Translations under genes and position numbers: made by a program | In this document: in pieces, positions 8,669 through 17,208 of the stretch | Numbering within the stretch: the first letter of the stretch is position 1 | Layout of the letters: the number at the start of each line of letters is the position of its first letter | The notes under the pieces: model-generated | What the model was told of the DNA's origin: nothing | The model's database searches: none | What the model saw: only the letters and a program-made list of their open reading frames with translations | From: Apilactobacillus apisilvae | GTDB taxonomy: Bacteria > Bacillota > Bacilli > Lactobacillales > Lactobacillaceae | Direction of reading: 5' to 3' | Length of the DNA: 64,000 bases | Assembly: GCF_023380225.1 (NCBI RefSeq) | Contig: NZ_CP093362.1 | Location: 1,240,001 to 1,304,000 of the forward strand

Positions 8669-8696
8669 TAGACAAAGTGAATAAATGTGTTATTAT
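8669..8696 (+). promoter_or_regulatory. Candidate promoter of the phn-type operon
   Basis: TAGACA (8669-8674) and TATTAT (8691-8696) are 16 bases apart. An upstream in-frame ATG of the next gene (8685) falls between these boxes, which supports the downstream start at 8742. Confidence 0.45.
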
Positions 8697-8741
8697 AAAT
8701 ATATAGATAAGCAAAACACGAACTATAAGGGGAGAGTATTA

Positions 8742-9665
8742 ATGAATTATCTTAAAAAGTTCACTGCACTAAGTTTGATTCTACTTAGTGTGGTTGTACT
8801 GGCTGCGTGTGGTAATCAATCTTCAAAAAATTACACACCAAAGAAATTAAATGTCCAATTTGTTCCTTCATCAAACGCGACTGCAATGGAAGCAAAGGCT
8901 AAGCCTCTTGAAGGATTACTTTCAAAACAATTAGGAATTCCAGTGAATGTTAGTGTTTCAACTGATTACAATACAATTGTTGAAGCAATGGGTTCCAAAA
9001 AAGTTGATGTTGGTTTCTTGCCACCTGATGCTTATACTCTATCTCACAAGCAATACAATACTAAAGTGTTATTACAAGCATTACGTTACAACTATCTTGA
9101 ACCTAATGATCGCCAAGGAAACAGATTGCAAGACCATTATTATGCTCAAATCTTAGTTCGTAAGGGTAGTGGAATTAAGAGTCTTAAAGATTTAAAAGGT
9201 AAGAAAATTGCTGTTCAGGATACAACTTCTGCTGCAGGATGGGTTTATCCAGCAGTTGATATGCTAAAAAATGGTGTGAATATTAATAAAGATAATATCC
9301 AAACTGTTCAAGTTAAGGGTCATGATCAAGGAGTACTATCTGTTTATAACAAGAACACAGACGCAGCATTTGTATTCCAAGGTGCTAGAAAGTTAGTTAC
9401 TAAGGATGCCCCAGATGTCATGAAGAAGGTTGTTCCTATGTACACAACTGCAGGTATTCCTAACGATACAATAACTGTTCGTGGCGATATGAGTGCAAAA
9501 TGGCAAAAGAAAATTTCTCAAGCCTTTAAGGACATTATCAAGACTAAAAAAGGTCATGATATTATGTCTACAGTTTACGCTCATCAGGGATACAAGAATT
9601 CTAAAGACAGTGATTTCAATCAACTTCGTCAATACGAAAAACGTGCCGAAAATTTGAATAAATAA
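8742..9665 (+). CDS. phnD: Phosphate/phosphonate-type ABC transporter substrate-binding lipoprotein
   Basis: A 307-residue lipoprotein. The signal sequence ends in the lipobox LAAC (about residues 17-20), so Cys is lipidated and the protein is tethered outside the membrane. The body matches the PhnD/type 2 periplasmic binding fold: VQFVPSSNATAMEAKAKPLEGLLSKQLG near the N-terminus, GSKKVDVGFLPPDAY, LKGKKIAVQDTTSAAGWVYPA, and AAFVFQGARK. Substrate could be phosphonate, phosphite or phosphate esters; the sequence cannot choose. The open frame extends back to 8685, but AAGGGGAGAG directly before ATG 8742 and the signal peptide fix the start. First gene of a five-gene importer operon. Confidence 0.9.
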   Translation: MNYLKKFTALSLILLSVVVLAACGNQSSKNYTPKKLNVQFVPSSNATAMEAKAKPLEGLLSKQLGIPVNVSVSTDYNTIVEAMGSKKVDVGFLPPDAYTLSHKQYNTKVLLQALRYNYLEPNDRQGNRLQDHYYAQILVRKGSGIKSLKDLKGKKIAVQDTTSAAGWVYPAVDMLKNGVNINKDNIQTVQVKGHDQGVLSVYNKNTDAAFVFQGARKLVTKDAPDVMKKVVPMYTTAGIPNDTITVRGDMSAKWQKKISQAFKDIIKTKKGHDIMSTVYAHQGYKNSKDSDFNQLRQYEKRAENLNK

Positions 9666-9688
9666 AAATTTAAATATTTAGTTAAAAT

Positions 9689-9723
9689 AATTGCCTGCAA
9701 ACATTTATATTTTGCAGGCAATT
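9689..9723 (+). promoter_or_regulatory. Long intercistronic hairpin between phnD and phnC
   Basis: AATTGCCTGCAAA and TTTGCAGGCAATT form a perfect 13-bp stem with a 9-base loop. The downstream bases (ATTGTGG) are not a T run, so it is probably an RNA-stabilising or processing element, or a weak attenuator, rather than a full terminator. Such elements often let the binding protein be made in excess over the rest of the transporter. Confidence 0.65.
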
Positions 9724-9746
9724 ATTGTGGAAAGGAGTTTTTCAAC

Positions 9747-10502
9747 ATGCCGGAATCAATAATTTCATTTAAAAATGTTCAAAAAATTTATGGAAAAGGT
9801 AACATTGGTTTAAAGGACATTGATTTAGATATTTATAAAGGTGAATTTGTTGCGGTAGTTGGACTATCAGGTGCTGGTAAAAGTACCTTATTAAGAACTA
9901 TTAATAAAATGCATAATGTAACTGATGGGGATGTCCTAATCGAAGGTCATTCTATCAATAACTATAATGCTAAAGAATTACGTAATTTGCGTAGAAATAT
10001 TGGAATGATTTTTCAAGGATTTAATTTGGTTAATCAATCAACTGTTCAAAAAAATGTTTTAAATGGTCGCGTTGGTTATTACCCAACATGGAAAAGCTTA
10101 CTAGGTATGTTTAGTAAAAAAGATAAACAAAAAGCAATTGATGCACTTAAAAGTGTTCATTTATTAGAAAAATTATATGCACGAGTTGACGAATTATCTG
10201 GTGGTCAACAGCAACGGGTTGCAATTGCCAGAACTTTAATGCAAGATCCTAAAATTATTTTGGCCGATGAGCCAGTTGCTTCACTAGATCCGGTTACTTC
10301 TGAATCAGTGATGAATGATTTAAAGCATTTAAATGAAGATCTTAATATGACTGTAGTAGTCAATCTTCATTCAGTTTCATTAGCAATGAAGTATGCTAAT
10401 CGAATTATTGGTTTAAGAGGTGGAGAACTAGTTTACGACAAGCCCATTTCTGAAGTAGCAGAAAATGATTTTAAACAAATTTATGCAGAAAAGGCGGAAT
10501 AA
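9747..10502 (+). CDS. phnC: Phosphonate-type ABC transporter ATP-binding protein
   Basis: A 251-residue ATPase. Walker A is [11 protein letters not shown] (about residues 37-47), the Q-loop is in GMIFQGFNL, the signature is [15 protein letters not shown], and Walker B is IILADEP. Length and the [27 protein letters not shown] stretch fit the PhnC subgroup. It powers the two permeases that follow. AAAGGAG precedes the ATG. Confidence 0.94.
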   Translation: MPESIISFKNVQKIYGKGNIGLKDIDLDIYKGEFVAVVGLSGAGKSTLLRTINKMHNVTDGDVLIEGHSINNYNAKELRNLRRNIGMIFQGFNLVNQSTVQKNVLNGRVGYYPTWKSLLGMFSKKDKQKAIDALKSVHLLEKLYARVDELSGGQQQRVAIARTLMQDPKIILADEPVASLDPVTSESVMNDLKHLNEDLNMTVVVNLHSVSLAMKYANRIIGLRGGELVYDKPISEVAENDFKQIYAEKAE

Positions 10503-10504
10503 AA

Positions 10505-11296
10505 ATGAACAATACTATTCCTAAAAGAAGTTTTATGCAAAAGTTTCATGTTAAAGGAATTCTTTGGGTAATCAGTTTAATTGTTTTATTATTCTTATCT
10601 TCAGCGATGACTGGTGTTAATCTTACCGAATTCTTTAATAATTTAAATCAATTTGCTGATTTATTAGTTAAGATGTCGAATCCTGATTGGCAATACATGA
10701 ATATTATTATCCAACCAATTATTGAAACCATTCAGATGGCACTCTTAGGAACTACGCTTGGCGCAATTGTTGCAGTTCCATTTTCAGTAATTGCAGCTAG
10801 AAATATTGTTAAGAACCCATTTATTCGTGGTATCGTTAGATTAATTCTTAATTTAGTTAGAACCTTTCCTAACTTACTTTTGGCAGCCTTATTTGTTGCT
10901 GTTGTTGGAATTGGTCCAACTGCCGGAGTCTTCACACTAGCTATTTTTTCATTTGGGATGGTTTCTAAGTTGTTTTATGAAACCGTTGAAGCAATTGATG
11001 ATAAGCCATTAGATGCTTTAAAAGCAACCGGTGCTAATAAAATTCAAGTCATTATTTATTCAGTAATCCCTCAAGTATTAAATCGATTTATTGATTACTT
11101 CTTATATACATTTGAAATTAATGTGCGTTCTTCAACTGTTCTAGGTTATTTAGGTGCTGGAGGAATTGGTGTATATCTTCAACGCTCACTATCTTCATTT
11201 ATGTATAACCAAACTTCAGTAATTATTATTACAATTTTAGTTGTGGTGATAGTAATTGATGGAATCAGTAATATTTTGCAGGAGAAATTGAAATGA
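10505..11296 (+). CDS. phnE: Phosphonate-type ABC transporter permease (first of two)
   Basis: A 263-residue integral membrane protein with about six predicted helices. The EAA-type cytoplasmic loop is visible around ALKATGANKIQVIIYSVIPQVLNRF, and NVRSSTVLGYLGAGGIG is typical of PhnE. It starts two bases after the phnC stop and its end overlaps the next gene by four bases, so the genes are translationally coupled. Confidence 0.93.
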   Translation: MNNTIPKRSFMQKFHVKGILWVISLIVLLFLSSAMTGVNLTEFFNNLNQFADLLVKMSNPDWQYMNIIIQPIIETIQMALLGTTLGAIVAVPFSVIAARNIVKNPFIRGIVRLILNLVRTFPNLLLAALFVAVVGIGPTAGVFTLAIFSFGMVSKLFYETVEAIDDKPLDALKATGANKIQVIIYSVIPQVLNRFIDYFLYTFEINVRSSTVLGYLGAGGIGVYLQRSLSSFMYNQTSVIIITILVVVIVIDGISNILQEKLK

Positions 11297-12084
11297 AAAA
11301 TCAAACTTTATTTAATCGATTTGGGTATATCTTTTGGATATTTATTATTGGAATAATATATCTTTGGGCTTTTAAGGGTCTTTCATTTACTGGATTACAA
11401 TCATCAGCAGGTGAAGTTAGTCGTTCTATTTTTAATGGGTTAATTCATCCTGATTGGAAATATGTTTATAACGGTAGTGGTGAAGATTTGTTTACTCAAC
11501 TTTTACAAACTTTATCAATTGCTTTTTTGGGAACTTTTGTTGCTTCAATTTTAAGTGTACCTTTTTCTTTCTGGGCAGCTAGAAGTGATATGAAGAAAAA
11601 AATTCATTTAAGATCAACTAGTGGCAAGGTGATTTTGGTTATTATTAGAACTTTTCCAGAAATTGTTTTAGCAATTATGTTTATTAAAGCTGTTGGACCA
11701 GGTTCATTTGCTGGAGTTCTGGCTTTAGGAATTCATTCGATTGGAATGCTAGGAAAATTATTTAGTGAATCAATTGAAAATATGGATAACGGTTCTACTG
11801 AAGCAATGTATTCAATGGGGGGGAATAAAATGGATGGCTTATTTTTGGCCACTTTCCCTGCTGTAATGCCATCGTTACTATCTTATACTTTATATCAATT
11901 TGAGATTGCAGTGCGTTCAGCTTCAATTCTTGGGATGGTTGGTGCTGGAGGAATTGGAACACCTTTATTATTTGCCATTCAAACAAGAAGTTGGCCTCGT
12001 GTTGGAATTATTTTATTAGGTATCATTATTATGGTTACTTTAATTGACTGGTTATCAGGAACCTTAAGAAAGAGGTTAGTTTAA
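11293..12084 (+). CDS. phnE2: Phosphonate-type ABC transporter permease (second)
   Basis: A 263-residue membrane protein paralogous to the preceding one: AMYSMGGNKMDGLFLATFPAVMPSLLSY forms the ATPase contact loop, and AVRSASILGMVGAGGIGTPLL matches the conserved C-terminal block. The two permeases probably form a heterodimer. The start is inside the upstream stop region (ATGA overlap) with GGAGAAA before it. Confidence 0.93.
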   Translation: MKNQTLFNRFGYIFWIFIIGIIYLWAFKGLSFTGLQSSAGEVSRSIFNGLIHPDWKYVYNGSGEDLFTQLLQTLSIAFLGTFVASILSVPFSFWAARSDMKKKIHLRSTSGKVILVIIRTFPEIVLAIMFIKAVGPGSFAGVLALGIHSIGMLGKLFSESIENMDNGSTEAMYSMGGNKMDGLFLATFPAVMPSLLSYTLYQFEIAVRSASILGMVGAGGIGTPLLFAIQTRSWPRVGIILLGIIIMVTLIDWLSGTLRKRLV

Positions 12085-12085
12085 G

Positions 12086-13645
12086 ATGCAAATTAAAATA
12101 TTATCTACTAGTGATGTTCATGGCTATTTGTTTCCTAATAATTTTCATAGTCATGATGATCACAGTCCTTTTGGATATTTAAAAGCTATTAGTGCAATCA
12201 ATGATGTTCGTAAAAATGCTAAAGACGATGAGATTGTTATATATATTGAAAATGGAGATTTTATTCAAGGATCGCCATTAACAGATTATCTTTTCCGTAC
12301 TAATAATGAAAAACATTTAAATCAAAAATTAAATCAATTAGTGAACTATGTTCATCCCAATGCAACTGTATTAGGTAATCATGAATTTAATTATGGAATT
12401 TCATACATTCAAAATACTTGGAAAAATAGAACATTTCCGATATTATCAGCTAATTTATTTGGTCATGATTTACAAAAAATATCTGATGGTCCATATCAAA
12501 TAATTGAACAAAAGGGAGTTAAAATTGCGATTTTAGGTTTAACTACGCAATACGTGCCTAATTGGGAAAAAGCATCTAATTTAGGCGACTTGCAATTTGA
12601 TTCAGCAGTAAAAACTGCTCAATACTGGGTTCCTAAGTTACATCAAAAAGCAGATATCGTTATTGTGTCATATCATGGTGGTTTTGAATGCGACTTAAAA
12701 ACTGGTGAACCAACCGAAAAATTAACTGGGGAAAATGAAGGTTATGCATTGGTTAAGCAAGTTGCTGGAATTGATGCTTTAGTAACTGGGCATCAACATC
12801 GTGAAATTTCTGATGTTGTTAACAACGTACCAGTTACACAACCAGGATATCGTGGATCTAATGTTGGTAAAATTACTTTGGATTTAGATTCTAATCATCA
12901 AGTTATTAAAAGTTTTTCTGAATTGATTAAAACAGCTAATTATGATGTTGATAATCAAGGTAAACTAATAATTTCTGATGTTCAACAAACAGTGGATCAA
13001 TGGTTAGACAAGCCTTTAGCCCATATTGAGGGTGATTTGAAAATTCATGACTTTATGGATGCTAGATTACATGGTAACGCATACCTAGATTTTATTAATC
13101 GAGTCCAAATGGATGCAACGGGTACTGATATTGCTAGTACATCATTATTTAATGATGAAATTACTGGTTTTAATAGTGAGGTAACGATTAGGGATGTCCT
13201 AAATAGTTATGTTTTTCCTAACACTTTAGTAATTGAAGAAATTAGTGGTAATGATTTAAAATCTGCATTAGAACATTGCGCTTCATTTTTTGAACTAAAT
13301 AGTCAAAATGAAGTTATGATTTCTAAGCAATATTTAAGACCTAAGCCCCAACTATTTAATTATGATTATTATTCAGGTATTGATTATACTTTTGACTTAA
13401 CTAAACCAATTGGGCAACGAGTTGTTAAATTGAATTATCATAATGCAGACATTAGACCAGACCAAAAATTACGATTAACTTTGAACCAATATCGTGGTAT
13501 TGGTGCTGGAGATTATGAGATGTTTTCTAACAGTAAAGTTGTTAAAAGCTTTTCTAAAGATATGCCTAAGTTAATTATGGAATATCTATCGACTCATAAA
13601 AACATTAAGGCCAATAAGCCCGATAATTTAAATATTAAGCAATAA
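12086..13645 (+). CDS. 5'-nucleotidase/cyclic phosphodiesterase-family metallophosphoesterase, cytoplasmic
   Basis: A 519-residue two-domain enzyme. The N-terminal calcineurin-like domain has STSDVHGY (D10, H12), ENGDFIQGS, GNHEFNYG, SYHGG and VTGHQHRE, the full set of metal-binding motifs. The C-terminal part (about 310-510) is the 5'-nucleotidase substrate domain, with FNDEITGF, TLVIEEISG and LNQYRGIGAGDYEMF. There is no signal peptide, unlike surface nucleotidases, so it acts inside the cell (YunD-like). It starts two bases after the second permease and shares its terminator, which suggests it releases phosphate from, or recycles, an organophosphate brought in by the transporter. That coupling is inference. 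Confidence 0.88.
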   Translation: MQIKILSTSDVHGYLFPNNFHSHDDHSPFGYLKAISAINDVRKNAKDDEIVIYIENGDFIQGSPLTDYLFRTNNEKHLNQKLNQLVNYVHPNATVLGNHEFNYGISYIQNTWKNRTFPILSANLFGHDLQKISDGPYQIIEQKGVKIAILGLTTQYVPNWEKASNLGDLQFDSAVKTAQYWVPKLHQKADIVIVSYHGGFECDLKTGEPTEKLTGENEGYALVKQVAGIDALVTGHQHREISDVVNNVPVTQPGYRGSNVGKITLDLDSNHQVIKSFSELIKTANYDVDNQGKLIISDVQQTVDQWLDKPLAHIEGDLKIHDFMDARLHGNAYLDFINRVQMDATGTDIASTSLFNDEITGFNSEVTIRDVLNSYVFPNTLVIEEISGNDLKSALEHCASFFELNSQNEVMISKQYLRPKPQLFNYDYYSGIDYTFDLTKPIGQRVVKLNYHNADIRPDQKLRLTLNQYRGIGAGDYEMFSNSKVVKSFSKDMPKLIMEYLSTHKNIKANKPDNLNIKQ

Positions 13646-13674
13646 AGCTAATTTTTTGGATTAGCTTTTTTATT
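13645..13674 (+). terminator. Terminator of the phn-type operon
   Basis: AAAGCTAA and TTAGCTTT pair around a T/G-rich loop and are followed by T residues, right after the stop. Confidence 0.82.
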
Positions 13675-13694
13675 TTACAAAATATTAGATAAGG

Positions 13695-13723
13695 TTTAAT
13701 ATTATATTTAATATAATATTAAA
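13695..13723. promoter_or_regulatory. Perfect inverted repeat, candidate PadR operator
   Basis: TTTAATATTAT and ATAATATTAAA are perfect 11-base arms separated by seven bases, 26 bases before the padR-like start codon. The repeat contains TATAAT-like sequence, so a bound dimer would cover the promoter and could give autoregulation. It is purely A/T, so some symmetry by chance cannot be excluded. Confidence 0.5.
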
Positions 13724-13749
13724 AAATAAATAAAAAGAGGTGTTAATTA

Positions 13750-14067
13750 ATGGCACTAAAAGTTACAACTGAATTACTAGATGGCTGTGTGTTAGGTGTT
13801 CTGAGTAAAGATGATTATTACGGATATGCTTTAACTCAGAAGATTCAAGAAAGTATATCAGTTTCCAGTTCAACTATTTATCCAGTGATGCGTCGACTAA
13901 AGAAGCAAGAATTAGTTACAGTCTATGATTCACCTTATCAAGGCAGAAACCGTCGATACTATCGAATTACTGATAAGGGTAAAGAAGAATTAAAACTTTT
14001 ACAGCAAAATTGGCAAAATTTTAAAGAAAATATTAATTATTTAATGGGAGGTAATTCTAATGATTGA
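13750..14067 (+). CDS. PadR-family transcriptional regulator
   Basis: A 105-residue winged-helix protein. The N-terminal LDGCVLGVLSKDDYYGYALTQKIQ and the SSSTIYPVMRRLKKQELV recognition region, then YYRITDKGKEELK, match the short (PadR-s1) class without a long C-terminal helix domain. It is a DNA-binding repressor. It overlaps the next gene by eight bases, the usual arrangement with DUF1700 and DUF4097 proteins in Firmicutes, where the set responds to envelope conditions. AGAGGTG lies before the ATG. Confidence 0.9.
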   Translation: MALKVTTELLDGCVLGVLSKDDYYGYALTQKIQESISVSSSTIYPVMRRLKKQELVTVYDSPYQGRNRRYYRITDKGKEELKLLQQNWQNFKENINYLMGGNSND

Positions 14068-14626
14068 ATATATAAATGAACTTAAAAAATATTTAACGTC
14101 TTTAAATAAAGATGATTTTGATAGTGCCATAACCTACTACAGTGAATTTTTAGAGGATGGTGGATTTATTAACTATGAAGATTGTGTTAGGGAGTTAGGA
14201 ACTCCTCAACATTTATCTAAAAATATTCTGCAGGAGTTTGGTATAAGATCTCATGCTGACGTTGTTCCAGAAAAGAAACATATTGATTGGTGGGTAATTT
14301 TACTCTTAATTTTAGCTTCACCATTTCTTTTAAGTTTTTTAATCATTATTGCAAGCATTATATTCTCAATTGTTGTTACGATTGCTAGTGTATTAATTAG
14401 TCTCTTTTTAGGTGGAATTGTTGGTTTTATCGCAGCAGTTATTTATATTTTTGATAATTTACAAATTTCATTGATGCAAATTGGATTATCAATATTTGCA
14501 TTAGGTTTAGTAATTATAATGTTCCCATCTTGTATGAAATTATTTAAAATTATTTATAAATTAACTATTAATGGTTTTATATCAATCGTTAATAGTGTCT
14601 TTCACGTAAATTACAATAAAAAATAA
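14060..14626 (+). CDS. DUF1700-family membrane protein
   Basis: A 188-residue protein. The N-terminal about 70 residues (YINELKKYLTSLNKDDFDSAITYYSEFLEDGG and CVRELGTPQHLSKNIL) form the soluble DUF1700 part, followed by three hydrophobic stretches between about 75 and 165. It is co-translated with the PadR regulator upstream and lies 11 bases before the DUF4097 gene. The family is usually found in exactly this trio; its biochemical role is not established. Confidence 0.85.
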   Translation: MIEYINELKKYLTSLNKDDFDSAITYYSEFLEDGGFINYEDCVRELGTPQHLSKNILQEFGIRSHADVVPEKKHIDWWVILLLILASPFLLSFLIIIASIIFSIVVTIASVLISLFLGGIVGFIAAVIYIFDNLQISLMQIGLSIFALGLVIIMFPSCMKLFKIIYKLTINGFISIVNSVFHVNYNKK

Positions 14627-14637
14627 GGAGCTTAATT

Positions 14638-15624
14638 ATGAAAACATATATTAAAATATCATTATTTCTTTTGTTAATTGGATTATTTGTATTTTTTATT
14701 GGTTTTGCATTTAATGGTTTTTCAATACCTCAAGCTAATGAAACAGTAAATGGAAAAATAACCCAAAAATATACAAAAAATTTGGATAGTTTTAATGCAG
14801 TTGATCTTAATAGTAATGTAAAAGTTAATGTTAAAAGTGGAAATAGTTCAAAAATGTCAGTTGCTTTGAATAAAACACAAAAGGTTAGTTATTCTGTTGA
14901 TAATGGTGTTTTAAAACTTAATGCTTCAAGTGATGAATGGTATCACAATTTCTTCAGAATCGGTTTTTTGAACGGATTTAATAATGGAAATAAAACTTCA
15001 ATTACATTATTTGTACCCAAAGGCCATAATTTAAAATATATCAATCAAAGTAAAAAACATGCTGGGATTTCGCTGTCAGACATAAATGTAGAAAAGCCTT
15101 TAGAATTAGATTCAGTTAAAGATATATATAATGTCAAAGCACCTAGCATCGATGCAGAGGCTTCAAATAAAGATATGACAATTGAAAATAGTACTTTTGA
15201 TAATGGTACTAGTGATATTGAGTCCGACAATGGTGCTATTTATGTTAATAATAATCATTTTAAGAAGTTAAGCATTTCTAATGAAAATGGCGATATTATA
15301 GCTAAAAATAATAAAATTAATAGTGGATTCAGTGAAATTGAAAATGAAAACGGCGATATTGAATTGGGTAATAATGATTGGTATGCACTAGAATTATCGA
15401 ATGACAATGGTGATATAACATTCAAACATCAAAATATAATTAATAAATTTAAAGCTGATTCAGAAAATGGCGATGTTAGTGGTGAAGTTGATGCTAAAGA
15501 CAATGCTAATATTTATACTTATTCCGATGATGGCGATAATAAAGTTGCTCCGGACGTTAGTCATTCTAATTCATCAAAGAAATATAGTTTTACCAATGAA
15601 AATGGTGATGTAATTATTAATTAA
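14638..15624 (+). CDS. Membrane-anchored DUF4097-type beta-repeat protein
   Basis: A 328-residue protein with one N-terminal membrane segment (about residues 5-27) and a long external domain. The latter contains at least five short repeats of the form (S/E/T)(N/D)(E/D)NGD(I/V), for example SNENGDIIAKNN, ENENGDIELGNN, SNDNGDITFK and TNENGDVIIN, typical of the beta-helical DUF4097 fold. The last repeat is the C-terminus. Third gene of the PadR/DUF1700 unit; AAGGAG precedes it. Probably an envelope-facing sensor or adhesin-like protein; function is inference. Confidence 0.82.
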   Translation: MKTYIKISLFLLLIGLFVFFIGFAFNGFSIPQANETVNGKITQKYTKNLDSFNAVDLNSNVKVNVKSGNSSKMSVALNKTQKVSYSVDNGVLKLNASSDEWYHNFFRIGFLNGFNNGNKTSITLFVPKGHNLKYINQSKKHAGISLSDINVEKPLELDSVKDIYNVKAPSIDAEASNKDMTIENSTFDNGTSDIESDNGAIYVNNNHFKKLSISNENGDIIAKNNKINSGFSEIENENGDIELGNNDWYALELSNDNGDITFKHQNIINKFKADSENGDVSGEVDAKDNANIYTYSDDGDNKVAPDVSHSNSSKKYSFTNENGDVIIN

Positions 15625-15662
15625 ATTGCTTATCAGTCAAAATCAGAGCTAATCGATTAATA

Positions 15663-15710
15663 CTTTGTTAAAATTTAATTAATGAATATTTGTATTCAGT
15701 TATAACAAAG
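15663..15710. promoter_or_regulatory. Nested inverted repeats before the GH32 pair
   Basis: The outer arms CTTTGTTA (15663-15670) and TAACAAAG (15703-15710) enclose an inner repeat TGAATA-TTTG-TATTCA (15683-15698). It ends 13 bases before the first GH32 start and abuts the ribosome binding site GTGAGG. It could be an operator for a sugar regulator or an RNA hairpin. No regulator gene is adjacent. Confidence 0.4.
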
Positions 15711-15723
15711 TGAGGTCATTATT

Positions 15724-17181
15724 ATGTATAAAAAATATTGGACTGTAGATAAATTAGATAAGTTGTATAAAGATTGGGATCCAAAGGTATTAGATGAATT
15801 AAAAGATAAAATATCAAAATCTGATTGGCGTTTAGGTTATCATATTCAACCTGAAACAGGCCTTTTAAGTGATCCTAATGGCTTTTCATATTTTAATAAT
15901 CAATGGCATTTATTTTATCAAGCTTTTCCTTATGGAGCGGTTCATGGTTTGAAAAGTTGGTCGCATGTTGTATCTGATGATTTGGTTCATTGGGAAAATG
16001 TTCATAAGCCAATGGTTCCAGATCAGTATAATGATATTAAAGGTTGCTTTTCTGGTAGTGCGTATTCAACCAAAGACAAGCTTTTTTTGATGTATACTGG
16101 TAATGTTTTTAAAAAAAATAAGTATGATGAATCGGTTAGATATGCATATCAAAATGGTGCATGGATGGACAAGAATAACAATATTAAAAAGCTAGATAAA
16201 GCATTAATTGATGGTTCACCTGATGGAATAACTGGACATTTTAGAGATCCACAAGTTATAAAACATGGTAAATATTACTATGCTTTTCTTGGAGCCAGAA
16301 GTGTCAATGATAAAGGTCAATTTATAGTTTACAGATCTACCAGTTTAGATAATGGATGGACTTATTATAAACATTTAGATGTAGGTGCGTATAATGATGA
16401 GAGACTTGGTTATATGGCAGAATGTCCTAATATAGGTTTTATAGACGGTAAATTAATTTTGGTATTTTGTCCACAAGGCGCTGATCATTCAAAATTTAGA
16501 TATAGTAATTTTTACCCAACTGCTTATATTATCGCTGATGCTTTGGACTGGGATAATATGAAATTAATTAATCCATCTAAAATGCAACAATTAGATGAAG
16601 GCTTTGATTTTTATGCAACTCAATTATTACAAGATCCTAATGGAAGATTGTTAGAAGTTGCGTGGATTGGTGTTCCAGATACAGATTATCTTTCTCCAGG
16701 AGAAGGATGGGTTGGTTCATTAAGCATGATTCGTGAATTATCTGTTAAAGATAATAAATTATTTCAAAAACCAGTTGATGAGAACAATCAATTAATAAGT
16801 TCAGAAATACCTGTTAATGATGGTATGAATATTTGTAAACAATCAGTAATAAAATTTAATTGTAATAGTGATGGATTATGTAAAATATTTTTAAAGTCTG
16901 ACAATAGCTATTTAAAAGTTTATTTAGATAATGACAGAAGTTGTGTTAAAATTATTAGAAAAAATTGGGGAGAACAAGAAACATCCCGTGAATGTCCATT
17001 AGATATAAATAATTTTGATACTTGTTATTTATATTTAGATAACACAGTCTTTGAACTATTTATAAATAATGGTATGAAAACAATGACTGGTAATTTTTAT
17101 CATGATGGATTAAATATTAATTTACATTTTAATAATTTGAGTAGCATTAAAATAAACAAAATGATTAGTATTAATAACTAA
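15724..17181 (+). CDS. GH32 beta-fructosidase (first tandem copy, SDPNG variant)
   Basis: A 485-residue glycoside hydrolase of the sucrose/sucrose-6-phosphate hydrolase and fructanase family, with no signal peptide, so intracellular. The five-bladed propeller motifs are present: LLSDPNGF with nucleophile D50, FRDPQ (D175) and MAECPN with acid/base E233. A C-terminal beta-sandwich (about 365-480) includes DNTVFELFIN. The residue before D50 is Ser where almost all family members, and the neighbouring copy, have Asn. RBS GTGAGG. It is closely similar to the next gene along its whole length, a tandem duplication. Confidence 0.9.
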   Translation: MYKKYWTVDKLDKLYKDWDPKVLDELKDKISKSDWRLGYHIQPETGLLSDPNGFSYFNNQWHLFYQAFPYGAVHGLKSWSHVVSDDLVHWENVHKPMVPDQYNDIKGCFSGSAYSTKDKLFLMYTGNVFKKNKYDESVRYAYQNGAWMDKNNNIKKLDKALIDGSPDGITGHFRDPQVIKHGKYYYAFLGARSVNDKGQFIVYRSTSLDNGWTYYKHLDVGAYNDERLGYMAECPNIGFIDGKLILVFCPQGADHSKFRYSNFYPTAYIIADALDWDNMKLINPSKMQQLDEGFDFYATQLLQDPNGRLLEVAWIGVPDTDYLSPGEGWVGSLSMIRELSVKDNKLFQKPVDENNQLISSEIPVNDGMNICKQSVIKFNCNSDGLCKIFLKSDNSYLKVYLDNDRSCVKIIRKNWGEQETSRECPLDINNFDTCYLYLDNTVFELFINNGMKTMTGNFYHDGLNINLHFNNLSSIKINKMISINN

Positions 17182-17208
17182 AATTTTTATTAAAGTGAGG
17201 TTTTTATT

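Noticed and set aside
8685..8741. An upstream in-frame start would lengthen the PhnD-like protein by 19 residues.
   Set aside because: It would put non-signal sequence before the lipoprotein signal peptide and falls between the -35 and -10 boxes; the ribosome binding site is just before 8742.
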